NCBI GenBank assembly: GCA_964506005.1
Contig: CAZDLX010000136.1
Coordinates: 1-9,798, forward strand
Direction of reading: 5' to 3'
Source: UBA3940 sp964506005
GTDB lineage: Bacteria > Chloroflexota > Anaerolineae > Aggregatilineales > UBA3940
DNA length: 9,798 nucleotides
Positions 1 to 5,798 of the stretch are shown in pieces. Every line of letters begins with the position of its first letter. Within the stretch, counting starts at the first letter, position 1. The notes below the pieces were generated by a model, which was given only the letters and a program-made list of their open reading frames with translations, did no database searches and was not told where the DNA came from. Made by a program: the position numbers and the translations under genes.

Positions 1-2
1 AG

Positions 3-647
3 CGGCTGATGGCACGCCCGCAGACCGGCGCGCTCGTCGCCGGGGTGCCCTCCGGCGAGGCGGACCCGGCACAGATCGGCGGGGGCGGGCAGGCGGCTCC
101 CCGCCCCTACACCGCGCGCGCCCGGCCCTTCACGCCCTCCGTCGAGACGACTGAGACGAGCACCACCTATGCCATCACCGGCACGACGGAGGCTGAGATG
201 CGCAGCGCGCTTTATGAGGGCGGCCCGACCCTGCAGGATGGCCGGAACTCTATTGCGATGACCAGCTACCAGCTCTCCGTCGAGTGGAAGGCCCACAACA
301 ACGGAGCGACCTGCGAGATAACCCAGGCGGTCGTCCATCTCGACACGACCTACACGCTGCCCGAGTGGCAGCCTGCCGGCGAGGCCCCGCCTGAGCTGGC
401 CTACGAGTGGCAGCGCTTCAGCGACTTCGTCGTCGCACACGAGGCCTACCACGGCGAGATCGCGTTCCAGTGTGCGGAACGCCTCGCCTCGCGCATCGAG
501 GCGGGCGGCGGCTGGCCGGACTGCGGCACGATGCAGGCGTGGATCGACACGGCGGTGGACGAGATCTACGCCGAGTGCGAGCAGATGCAGCAGGCATTCG
601 ACGCCGAGCACGGGCGCACCTCGTTCCCGCTGCCCGCCGGGTATTAG
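3..647 (+). CDS. DUF922-type putative zinc protease, 5' partial
   Basis: The reading frame is open to the left edge, so the gene very likely starts upstream. An ATG at position 9 exists, but no ribosome binding site can be judged and no signal peptide follows it. Counting from that ATG, the domain covers about residues 50-170. It has the layout I associate with DUF922 (predicted secreted Zn-dependent protease, COG5661): a start like TYAITGTTEAEMRSAL, then DGRN, a VEWK strand, LDTTYTLPEW, and an HExxH helix (H144-E145-A146-Y147-H148) after WQRF. HExxH would supply two zinc-binding histidines and the catalytic Glu; the third ligand is not identified. The stretch before the domain is Gly/Pro/Ala-rich and looks like a linker, which would suit an exported or surface protein whose signal lies outside the window. 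The family assignment comes from remembered sequence pattern. Protease activity is an inference, because the family is largely uncharacterised. Confidence 0.8.
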   Translation, partial: RLMARPQTGALVAGVPSGEADPAQIGGGGQAAPRPYTARARPFTPSVETTETSTTYAITGTTEAEMRSALYEGGPTLQDGRNSIAMTSYQLSVEWKAHNNGATCEITQAVVHLDTTYTLPEWQPAGEAPPELAYEWQRFSDFVVAHEAYHGEIAFQCAERLASRIEAGGGWPDCGTMQAWIDTAVDEIYAECEQMQQAFDAEHGRTSFPLPAGY

Positions 648-684
648 CATCAAATTAGAGTGCCGCCGGCTCGTCGCACAGGGG

Positions 685-713
685 TTGCCCGCGCCCGCGC
701 CGCATGTTACAAT
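685..713 (+). promoter_or_regulatory. Sigma-70-type promoter of the tRNA-Ser unit
   Basis: A -35 box TTGCCC (685-690) and a -10 box TACAAT (708-713) are separated by exactly 17 bp. The predicted start near 720 is only a few bases before the tRNA at 724, as expected for a stable-RNA promoter. The two boxes match consensus at 4/6 and 5/6 positions. Confidence 0.7.
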
Positions 714-723
714 TACGCCGGTT

Positions 724-811
724 GGAGCGATGGCCGAGTGGTTGAAGGCGGCGGTCTTGAAAACCGCAGTGGGGCTCTGCCTCACCGGGGGTTCGAATCC
801 CTCTCGCTCCG
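724..811 (+). tRNA. tRNA-Ser (anticodon UGA)
   Basis: The acceptor stem pairs 724-730 (ggagcga) with 804-810 (tcgctcc), and the discriminator is G811. The D stem is gcc/ggc. The anticodon stem gcggt/accgc (751-755 with 763-767) encloses the loop cttgaaa, which places anticodon TGA at 758-760. A long variable arm follows, as is normal for class II tRNA-Ser, then a T arm with gttcgaatc. CCA is not encoded (gcta follows), so it must be added after transcription. It is the first gene of a two-tRNA unit. Confidence 0.97.
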
Positions 812-842
812 CTAGCGCGTTCGACGCGCTGCAGCAGCATAC

Positions 843-935
843 GGGGAGGTGCCAGAGTGGACGATTGGGGCCGCCTGCTAAGCGGTTAACCGGCTGAAAC
901 CCGGTTCGCAGGTTCGAATCCTGTCCTCCCCGCCA
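843..935 (+). tRNA. tRNA-Ser (anticodon GCU)
   Basis: The acceptor stem pairs 843-849 (ggggagg) with 925-931 (cctcccc). The discriminator is G932, and CCA is encoded at 933-935. The anticodon stem 870-874/882-886 includes one G-U pair and encloses the loop ctgctaa, giving anticodon GCT at 877-879. The long variable arm is typical of tRNA-Ser. It lies 31 bp after tRNA-Ser(UGA) with no promoter or terminator between them, so the two are probably cotranscribed. Unlike its neighbour it carries an encoded CCA. Confidence 0.97.
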
Positions 936-959
936 CGTACAAAGTCAAGACCGTAGGGC

Positions 960-987
960 AGCCGCCGAGCAATGCGAGGCGGCTTTT
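960..987 (+). terminator. Intrinsic terminator of the tRNA unit
   Basis: A GC-rich stem, agccgcc (960-966) with ggcggct (978-984), encloses an 11-nt loop and runs directly into TTTT (984-987). It sits 25 bp after the second tRNA and before the next gene, so it ends the tRNA transcript. Confidence 0.75.
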
Positions 988-1044
988 GTGTACTCTGAGT
1001 AGATCGAACGCGAGGGCTCAGGTAACAGGGCAAGAGAGATTGTC

Positions 1045-1485
1045 ATGGCAGAGAATGCGAAGATCCAGCGCCGCGACCCGTTCGAGTGGTTGGGCGCAGC
1101 CGTGGTTGGGCTCTACGCCTGGATGGTGACCTGCTTCTTCGGCGCGGTGCTGCTCGACGTAGCATATGCGAACTCGCTGCGCGAGGTGCTCGGCAGCCGG
1201 GGCGCGGCGGTGTTCTCCGCGATATCGGATGTGCTGCTGCTCGTCGGGCTGGTGACGCTGCTCGCCGCCCTGGGCGCGGTCGCCGCCGGGTGGCGGTCCA
1301 GTGGGGCACGGGTTTTTCTCGTCGCGAGCTTGCTGGTGCTCGCCGCCGAGTTCGCCGTGCCGGTATTTCTCGCCGGGACGATTCAAAACGGCTGGTGGCT
1401 CAGGCTGGCGATCAACGGCATGGCTTCCGCCCTGGCGTTAGCAGGCCTGTACCGCTTCATGCGCGACGGCAGGCGGGAGGGTTAG
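1045..1485 (+). CDS. Small four-helix membrane protein, unknown function
   Basis: A 146-residue hydrophobic protein. The ATG at 1045 follows a purine-rich stretch (aagagaga, about 6-12 bases upstream) that can serve as ribosome binding site. Four membrane helices are visible, at about residues 15-40, 56-82, 88-112 and 119-137. The N-terminal (AENAKIQRRD) and C-terminal (RFMRDGRREG) ends are both charged, and the basic residues suggest both lie in the cytoplasm. No catalytic or binding motif stands out and I do not recognise a named family. It has the size and layout of the small four-helix membrane proteins often labelled DoxX-like or DUF, but I see no diagnostic residues. It stands alone after the tRNA terminator and converges on the next gene, with the hairpin array between them. 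A long antisense frame also runs through this region, but the hydrophobic pattern and start signal favour this strand. Confidence 0.85.
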   Translation: MAENAKIQRRDPFEWLGAAVVGLYAWMVTCFFGAVLLDVAYANSLREVLGSRGAAVFSAISDVLLLVGLVTLLAALGAVAAGWRSSGARVFLVASLLVLAAEFAVPVFLAGTIQNGWWLRLAINGMASALALAGLYRFMRDGRREG

Positions 1486-1537
1486 TGCGCTGTTAAGCTT
1501 TGCCAACTTATCCGGTGCTGCTGTGCTGCCGGTCGTC

Positions 1538-1711
1538 GCCGGGCGATCAATCGCCCGGCTACAGGGCAGCTTCGCTGCCGCCAAGTCCCCTGCGGGGACT
1601 CCCGGAGCGGAGCTCCGGCCCGCTTGCAGCGGGCTAGCCCCAGAGGGGCTTCGCGGTCGCGAAGCGACTGGGTCGCAAGCGACCTTGTAGCCCGGCAATT
1701 TATTGCCGGGC
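1538..1711. repeat. Array of nine abutting hairpins bounded by matching palindromes
   Basis: Nine perfect hairpins lie almost end to end: 1538-1559 (10-bp stem), 1565-1579 (6), 1584-1600 (7), 1602-1618 (7), 1619-1633 (6), 1636-1650 (6), 1649-1664 (7, sharing two bases with the previous one), 1671-1684 (6) and 1690-1711 (10). The two end hairpins have the same build: a 10-bp stem starting with GCC and a 2-nt loop. Just inside them, ggctaca (1557-1563) and tgtagcc (1686-1692) are exact reverse complements, so the unit also has terminal inverted repeats. Internal loops are mostly 3 nt. There is no coding signal and no U-tract. It lies between convergent genes and could serve as a bidirectional transcription barrier. 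Its boundaries and modular build look more like a mobile or REP-type palindromic element. That class assignment is inference. Confidence 0.85.
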
Positions 1712-2557
1712 GAGGCCGCCCCGCATGCCCCGCACGCGGCGGATCGCCCGGCCGGTATAGGTGTGACTGCGCGGGTTGAGGTGGTAGACCACCATGCTGA
1801 GGTAGGGCCGCATCGACTGGCGCAGGTAGCGCCACAGCCCCACCCGGAAGATCTCGTCGAGCGCGCTGCGGTAGTAGTCGAAGATGTACAGGCTGCCCAG
1901 CTTGACGCCGGTGCGCATGGCGCTGGCGGCGACGAGCGCCGACGCTTCGCGCAGCGAGCGGCCCTCCTGGCTGGCAACGTGCTGCAGGTCGGCGTAAATG
2001 CGGGCCAGCCGCTCCGGGTTGGGCAGCTCGGCGGCGTGCTGGCCGAGCGCCTGCCATGACTGGCGCATCCCCGCGACGTTCAGCGGCGGCAGGTCCACCA
2101 TATCGGCCCCATGTGCCGTGACACGCTCCAGCGTTTCGAGCAGCTCCTCCACCGAGTCGATGTGAGCATCCGCCGGGACGACGCCCTCGACCTTGAGGTC
2201 GTCCACCAGCGCATGGAGGTACAGCCGCGTCCCACCGGTGAGGTCTGCGGCGGCGGCGAGCACCCACACGGGCGACCAGCCTATCGCGGCGAAGCCGATC
2301 AGCTCGACGACGTTGCCCGCGGCTTTGCGCGCGGCGAGTTCGCCCACCGGTATCTCATCCTGCGGGAAAACACCCTCGACGCCGCCCAACAGCTCGACGA
2401 TGAGCCGCAGCATCCGGTCGACGGTGGCCTGGTAAATCCGCGAGCGCCGCGCCCAGCCCGGCAGCACGAGCTCCAGCAGGCGATGGGCCACGCCGCCGAG
2501 CAGGGCTGCTGCCGCCCGCACCAGTCGCTCGGGCAGTGATGCCAGGTAGATCCACAT
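1700..2557 (-). CDS. Uncharacterised protein, possibly EcsC-like
   Basis: A 285-residue protein. The start at 2557 (MWIYLASLPERL) is chosen because GGGGGAGGAT precedes it at good spacing; an ATG 33 bp further upstream lacks this signal. A hydrophobic or amphipathic N-terminal helix (about residues 1-32) is followed by a helical region. The central segment at about 83-125 (VVELIGFAAIGWSPVWVL, then AAAADLTGGTRLYLHALVDDL) resembles in flavour the Gly/Ala-rich helices of EcsC-family proteins. A second conserved-looking block is at 206-262 (SALVAASAMRTGVKLGSLY, then a basic amphipathic stretch). No catalytic motif is visible. The EcsC link is weak and from memory. The last three residues (Ala-Arg-Gln) and the stop codon lie inside the terminal hairpin of the adjacent array, so the original C-terminus may have been altered. 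Confidence 0.83.
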   Translation of the reverse strand: MWIYLASLPERLVRAAAALLGGVAHRLLELVLPGWARRSRIYQATVDRMLRLIVELLGGVEGVFPQDEIPVGELAARKAAGNVVELIGFAAIGWSPVWVLAAAADLTGGTRLYLHALVDDLKVEGVVPADAHIDSVEELLETLERVTAHGADMVDLPPLNVAGMRQSWQALGQHAAELPNPERLARIYADLQHVASQEGRSLREASALVAASAMRTGVKLGSLYIFDYYRSALDEIFRVGLWRYLRQSMRPYLSMVVYHLNPRSHTYTGRAIRRVRGMRGGLARQ

Positions 2558-2662
2558 GGTTGCTATCCTCCCCCGCGGCGGATGTCTCACCGCTGCGTGG
2601 AGAGTACCACACGCGTCCAGCGCCGGGCATCGGTCTTTCGTCGGACTCTGGCCGGGGACACG

Positions 2663-2688
2663 AAAAACGCCACCTCACCGGGTGGCGT
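2663..2688 (-). terminator. Intrinsic terminator of the STAS gene
   Basis: On the minus strand an 8-bp perfect stem (acgccacc / ggtggcgt, 6-nt loop) is followed at once by five T residues (plus-strand A at 2663-2667). It lies 34 bp after the STAS gene stop and separates that transcript from the downstream gene at 1700-2557. Confidence 0.8.
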
Positions 2689-2721
2689 CTTGACTACAGC
2701 GCGGCTAACTCGACGTCTGTG

Positions 2722-3084
2722 TTACAGCTCGGCAGGCTCGAGCGCGCTCAAAGCCTCTTCGAGGCTCGGGTACACGTCGAACAGCTCGTTAAACCCCGCC
2801 AGCGCGAGCACCTCCATAACGCGGGTGCTGGCATTGGCGATCACGAGCTGGCCGCTGTGCTGCCGCAGACGCTTACCCTTGACGAGCAGCATCGCCATCC
2901 CGGCTGACGAGATGAAGCCCACTTCATCCATGTCAACAATAACACGCCGGGTCTCACCGTCGAGCACTGCGTCGAACTTGCTCTCGACCATGTGTGTGCC
3001 CATCGAGTCGAGATCGCCCTGAATGCGCACGATCTTGAGCCCGTTGGAGCGTTCCTCTGTAGTGAGCGTTGTCGTTTCATTCAT
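2722..3084 (-). CDS. STAS-domain anti-sigma factor antagonist
   Basis: At 120 residues this is the size of a single STAS domain of the SpoIIAA/RsbV type, and it is soluble. In order it shows an N-terminal strand LKIVRIQGDLDSMGT (16-30), a helix ending at FDAVLDGE, the strand RRVIVDMDEVGFISSAG (46-62) followed by helix MAMLLVKGKRLRQ, then QLVIANASTRVMEVLALAGF (79-98). Candidate phosphoacceptors are S59/S60 in ISSAGM. The position just before the Gly is Ala, a variant common in bacterial STAS proteins. In this family the unphosphorylated protein binds an anti-sigma or GHKL kinase (RsbW/SpoIIAB type) and frees a sigma factor or other partner. No such kinase lies in the window, so the partner is encoded elsewhere. 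The gene appears monocistronic, with its own terminator. The ribosome binding site is weak; the ATG at 3082-3084 gives the full domain. Confidence 0.93.
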   Translation of the reverse strand: MNETTTLTTEERSNGLKIVRIQGDLDSMGTHMVESKFDAVLDGETRRVIVDMDEVGFISSAGMAMLLVKGKRLRQHSGQLVIANASTRVMEVLALAGFNELFDVYPSLEEALSALEPAEL

Positions 3085-3184
3085 CGACGTTCAATCCCGT
3101 CTTCATGAGTGAGATCTGTCCGTGTGTCCCCACACATGGCCCGAGCCGCACGCGGCGGCCCCTCACGGCTACCACTGGGCACAT

Positions 3185-3190
3185 AGTATA
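3185..3190 (-). promoter_or_regulatory. Possible -10 box for the STAS gene
   Basis: On the minus strand TATACT lies about 100 bp before the STAS start, within a locally AT-rich stretch. No convincing -35 box is seen at 16-18 bp. The leader it implies contains a small tgtgt/acaca hairpin (3123-3136). This is a weak call. Confidence 0.3.
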
Positions 3191-3260
3191 CCGGCTAAGG
3201 GCGAATTAACCATATTCTTGTGGTACCACTGTCTGGATGGGCCGAGCGGCAGCCTGAATC

Positions 3261-3291
3261 AAAACGACCCCGCAGCCCGAAGGCGGCGGGG
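3261..3291 (-). terminator. Intrinsic terminator of the PspC-like gene
   Basis: Reading on the minus strand, a 10-bp stem with one mismatch (3268-3277 with 3282-3291) is capped by a UUCG tetraloop, which is exceptionally stable in RNA. It is followed by TCGTTTTG (plus-strand AAAA at 3261-3264). It lies 23 bp after the stop of the PspC-like gene. The tetraloop orientation confirms that the minus strand is the transcribed one. Confidence 0.8.
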
Positions 3292-3314
3292 CCTCGGCAA
3301 GTGGCATCCTGCTG

Positions 3315-3566
3315 CTAGCCGAGCGGCGGCTCGTCGAACGGCTCGGAGGGCCCACCAAAGTCGGTCGGGCCGCCGAAGCTGGCCCCGCTCTCGGGCATGA
3401 TCACCCACAGGATGATGTAGAGCAGCACGCCAGAGCCCCCAAGCAGCGTGACGATGACGAAGAGCGCGCGGACCAGCGTCGCGTCGATGTCAAAGTACTG
3501 GGCCAGGCCGCCCGCCACCCCGGCAATCATCCGGTCAGTCGTCGAGCGCGCGAGTTTCTTCTCCAT
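3315..3566 (-). CDS. PspC-domain small membrane protein
   Basis: An 83-residue protein. The start at 3566 (MEKKLARSTTDR) is preceded by AGGAAGGG and begins exactly at the domain; a longer frame upstream adds 23 residues with no family likeness. The PspC (PF04024) pattern is clear: a basic N-terminus, then MIAGVAGGLAQYFDIDATLV (12-31), then a single membrane helix RALFVIVTLLGGSGVLLYII (32-51) ending in LWVIMPE. A short Gly/Pro/acid tail (FGGPTDFGGPSEPFDEPP) follows. PspC domains act at the inner membrane; in enterobacteria PspC senses envelope stress together with PspB and PspA. Many stand-alone PspC proteins of this size, including those outside proteobacteria, have no known partner, and no pspA or pspB is seen here. 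It has its own promoter (3627-3657) and terminator (3261-3291), and is divergent from the kinase gene. Confidence 0.93.
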   Translation of the reverse strand: MEKKLARSTTDRMIAGVAGGLAQYFDIDATLVRALFVIVTLLGGSGVLLYIILWVIMPESGASFGGPTDFGGPSEPFDEPPLG

Positions 3567-3626
3567 AGTCGTCCATCCCTTCCTGTTCTTCGCTGGTGTA
3601 ATAGTGCCCTCTAAAGGCGTGATCCT

Positions 3627-3657
3627 ATTATACACAAAGCCGGATCGCGATTGTCGA
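3627..3657 (-). promoter_or_regulatory. Promoter of the PspC-like gene
   Basis: On the minus strand a perfect -10 box TATAAT (3627-3632) has TCGACA (3652-3657, 5/6 to consensus) upstream. The 19-bp spacer is longer than ideal, so expression may be low or activator-dependent. The leader to the ATG at 3566 is about 55 nt. The -35 box overlaps one copy of a 10-bp direct repeat. Confidence 0.6.
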
Positions 3658-3700
3658 GTGCGTTACCGGCAGGATAACTGCCTGCTTGGGCGAGTGCGTT
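3655..3700. repeat. 10-bp direct repeat pair in the divergent promoter region
   Basis: The decamer cgagtgcgtt occurs at 3655-3664 and again at 3691-3700, 36 bp start to start. It lies between the divergent pspC-like and kinase promoters, and the first copy overlaps the -35 box of the former. It could be a regulator binding site, or chance. Confidence 0.4.
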
Positions 3701-3771
3701 TGCGGATCGGCGCTGTGCCGCACCGCTGTACACAGATCAGTACGTCACGCTGCGCCGAAAGTTGCGTCGAA

Positions 3772-3800
3772 TTGCCGCGCACGGTGGCTCATGCTATAAC
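3772..3800 (+). promoter_or_regulatory. Promoter of the Ser/Thr kinase gene
   Basis: TTGCCG (3772-3777) and TATAAC (3795-3800) are spaced by exactly 17 bp, nearly the same layout as the tRNA promoter at 685-713. Transcription would begin near 3807, giving a leader of about 50 nt to the GTG start. This also argues against the much longer upstream reading frame being translated. Confidence 0.65.
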
Positions 3801-3855
3801 CGGGCGGCTGGCATCTGGCCAAGAGCACAGGAAACGACCGTTGGGAGATGATCGG

Positions 3856-4920
3856 GTGGGCCGCAAGCTTGGCCCGTATACGCTGGAAGAGGTCATCGGG
3901 CGCGGGGGTATGGGCGTGGTATACCGCGCCCGCCAGCCGAGCACCTCGCGTGACGTGGCCGTGAAGGTCATCGGCGCGGCTTATGCTCGGCAGGCCGCCT
4001 TCCTGCGCCGCTTCGAGCAGGAGGCTCAGGCCGGGGCGCGGCTCCAGCACCCCCACATCCTACCCGTGCTCGACGCCGGGGTTGCCGGCGGGCAGCCCTA
4101 CCTGGTGACGGCTTACCTGCCCGGCGGAACGCTCGCGGCGCGGATTGCCGCACGTCCGGGCGGGCTGCCACTCGACGAGGCGGTGCGACTGAGTGCCCAG
4201 CTCGCCGCCGCGCTCGACTACGCTCACGCCGCCGGGGTCATCCACTGTGACGTGAAGCCGGGCAACGTGCTGCTCGACGCGCAGGGCAACGCCTATCTCG
4301 CCGATTTCGGCATCGCGCGGCTCGTCAATGCGGCAAACCTCGCGGAGCTGCCCGCACCGGGCACCTATCCGTACACCGCGCCAGAGGTGCAGCAGGGGCA
4401 GCCTGCCACCCCGGCCAGCGACGTGTATGCGCTGGGAATGCTCGTCTACGAGATGCTGGTCGGCGAGCCGGTGGCAGAACGGAAAGCCGGCAGGCCGCCG
4501 GATGTCACCCGGCGGCGCCCCGACGTGCCCCGCGGCATAGAAGTCGCCGTCGGGCAGGCGCTGCACGCCGACCCCGCCGCCCGGCCGCCTCAGGCGGGCT
4601 CGCTGGCCCAGGCGCTGGCGCGGGCCGGCGGCCTGCCGCCCCTCCGCATCGAGACGCCGCGCCCACCCGTACTGGATGCGCCGCCCCGCGATGCCCGCGA
4701 CCAGCCAACGAACCCGGGCGCGGCAGCACCGGCAGCCGCGAGCCCACCGGCGCCCGCACCCGCTCTCATCGAGCGGTTGACGAAGGTGCACCAGCCCGGC
4801 GTACCGCGCGAAGAGCCACCCCGCCGCCTGATGTGGCTGGTGTGGGGTGGCCTGGCGATTTCGTTTCTACTGCTCGTCGCGGTTGTCGTGCTGTCGCTCG
4901 GCGGGCGGCTGGTGTTCTAA
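3856..4920 (+). CDS. PknB-type Ser/Thr protein kinase with C-terminal membrane anchor
   Basis: 354 residues. I chose GTG 3856 because GGGAG sits 8 bp upstream and VGRKLGPYTLEEVIG is the normal kinase N-terminus. An in-frame TTG at 3841, with AGGA upstream, is a close alternative. The frame continues far upstream but crosses the promoter. Kinase motifs: glycine loop GRGGMG (15-20), VAVK with K37, catalytic loop HCDVKPGN (D132, N137), Mg-binding DFG (150-152) and APE (175-177). The usual HRD is HCD, so this is a non-RD kinase. After about residue 260 comes a Pro/Ala-rich linker, then one membrane helix (about 327-349) and only a few residues outside, so there is no extracellular sensor domain. 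It phosphorylates Ser/Thr on unknown cytoplasmic targets. Its stop codon overlaps by 4 bp that of the convergent repeat-protein operon. Confidence 0.95.
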   Translation: MGRKLGPYTLEEVIGRGGMGVVYRARQPSTSRDVAVKVIGAAYARQAAFLRRFEQEAQAGARLQHPHILPVLDAGVAGGQPYLVTAYLPGGTLAARIAARPGGLPLDEAVRLSAQLAAALDYAHAAGVIHCDVKPGNVLLDAQGNAYLADFGIARLVNAANLAELPAPGTYPYTAPEVQQGQPATPASDVYALGMLVYEMLVGEPVAERKAGRPPDVTRRRPDVPRGIEVAVGQALHADPAARPPQAGSLAQALARAGGLPPLRIETPRPPVLDAPPRDARDQPTNPGAAAPAAASPPAPAPALIERLTKVHQPGVPREEPPRRLMWLVWGGLAISFLLLVAVVVLSLGGRLVF

Positions 4921-5777
4921 CCCGCACCGCCGAGCGCGGCGGTGATCTGCGCCCATACGGCATCGTGCGCGGGGGACATCTCCCCCGCTTTGATCTCCGA
5001 CACCGGGCGGCCCTGGAGCAGCTTGAGGATCGCACTGAGCAGCGCCACCAGCGAGGCGTCGCCCTCCGCCCGCGCGTCGCGCTGGAGCTGCAGCACGCTC
5101 TCCCGCCATTCCTCCCGCTGCTCGACCTCGTTCAGCATCACGGCGATGGTGTTATGCCCGATGACGCTGAGCAGCATCAGGTCGGTCGACTCGCCGCTCT
5201 CTGCTGCCTCGGCGCGGCGGAAAGCCTCGTCCGCACCCAGCTCCTGCGCGGCGCGGAGCAGTTCGTGGTGGCTGATCAGTGCCTCGATGCGCGGCTGGTC
5301 GTCGGCTTCGATGGCTGCCTGGATCAGCGCCTGAAATGCAGCGTTGGCCTCGTGTGAGAGCAGCTCGGGGTGGTGGCGCAGCACCTCGCGCGAGGCAGCC
5401 CAGTCTGACGCCTGCATGAACTCGGCGATGACGCGCACCAGCGTCTCGGAGGGCGGCGTGGAGACCAGCTCAAAGGCCCGGTCGTAGCCAAGCTCTCTCG
5501 CGTGTCGCAGCAGGTCGCGGTGGATAGCGAGGTGGTAGGCCAGACGCAGCTCGTTCTGGGCGAGGTAGTTCTGGATCAGCGCGGCGAAGGTCTGCTGCGC
5601 GGTCTCGGAGAGCAGCATCGGGTTGCGGTTGAGAATACTTCGCGACTGCTCCCAGTCCTCGGCGTTGACGAACTCGAGGATGGTGTCGAGCAGCGGCAGA
5701 TTGGTGAGCGGATGCTGCTGGCTGTCGTGCCCGTTGGCGCTCTGAGCTGGCTGCTCGCCGGGTGGTTGGCCGGTCAT
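4917..5777 (-). CDS. Helical-repeat protein, paralogue of the upstream gene
   Basis: 286 residues. Start 5777 (MTGQPPGEQP) is preceded by GGGAGAG; an ATG 21 bp further upstream is less well placed. After a polar N-terminus come two copies of a helical repeat of about 77 residues (29-105 and 112-188). Each runs FxxAxDW(E/A)xSRxxLxxxPxLLSxxA and ends with H[RH][DE]LLRxAxELGxxxAF (86-102, 170-186). The repeats resemble the unit seen N-terminal to CHAT peptidase domains in Chloroflexota and cyanobacteria, but no CHAT domain is present. Residues 199-282 form a different C-terminal module (NTIAVMLN, WRESVLQLQ, LLSAILKLLQGRP, VWAQITAAL) shared with the neighbour. The likely role is protein-protein interaction in the cytoplasm; there is no signal peptide and no active-site motif. 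It is the second gene of the operon, 21 bp after the first. Confidence 0.88.
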   Translation of the reverse strand: MTGQPPGEQPAQSANGHDSQQHPLTNLPLLDTILEFVNAEDWEQSRSILNRNPMLLSETAQQTFAALIQNYLAQNELRLAYHLAIHRDLLRHARELGYDRAFELVSTPPSETLVRVIAEFMQASDWAASREVLRHHPELLSHEANAAFQALIQAAIEADDQPRIEALISHHELLRAAQELGADEAFRRAEAAESGESTDLMLLSVIGHNTIAVMLNEVEQREEWRESVLQLQRDARAEGDASLVALLSAILKLLQGRPVSEIKAGEMSPAHDAVWAQITAALGGAG

Positions 5778-5798
5778 CGGGGTTCTCTCCCGTCGCAT

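Noticed and set aside
655..840. A minus-strand frame across the first tRNA
   Set aside because: It lies over tRNA-Ser(UGA), so its sequence is dictated by the tRNA and it is not a protein gene.
1018..1386. A 122-codon minus-strand frame opposite the small membrane protein
   Set aside because: Composition rich in Gly, Arg, His and Gln with no ribosome binding site; the plus frame has four clear membrane helices.
1538..1711. The hairpin array as a CRISPR array
   Set aside because: The stems differ in sequence from one to the next, with no constant repeat and no spacers of regular length.
1482..2267. Alternative minus-strand frames through the hairpin array and the 285-aa gene
   Set aside because: Arg/Gly/Pro-rich frame shadows reading through palindromes; they lack a ribosome binding site and any domain likeness.
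3122..3400. A 92-codon plus-strand frame between the STAS and PspC-like genes
   Set aside because: It runs across the PspC terminator and coding end and has Arg/Ala/Pro-rich composition with no start signal.
3448..3855. An in-frame N-terminal extension of the kinase of more than 130 residues
   Set aside because: It crosses the divergent promoters and the antisense start of the pspC-like gene, has no kinase-like sequence, and a GTG with ribosome binding site sits exactly at the domain start.
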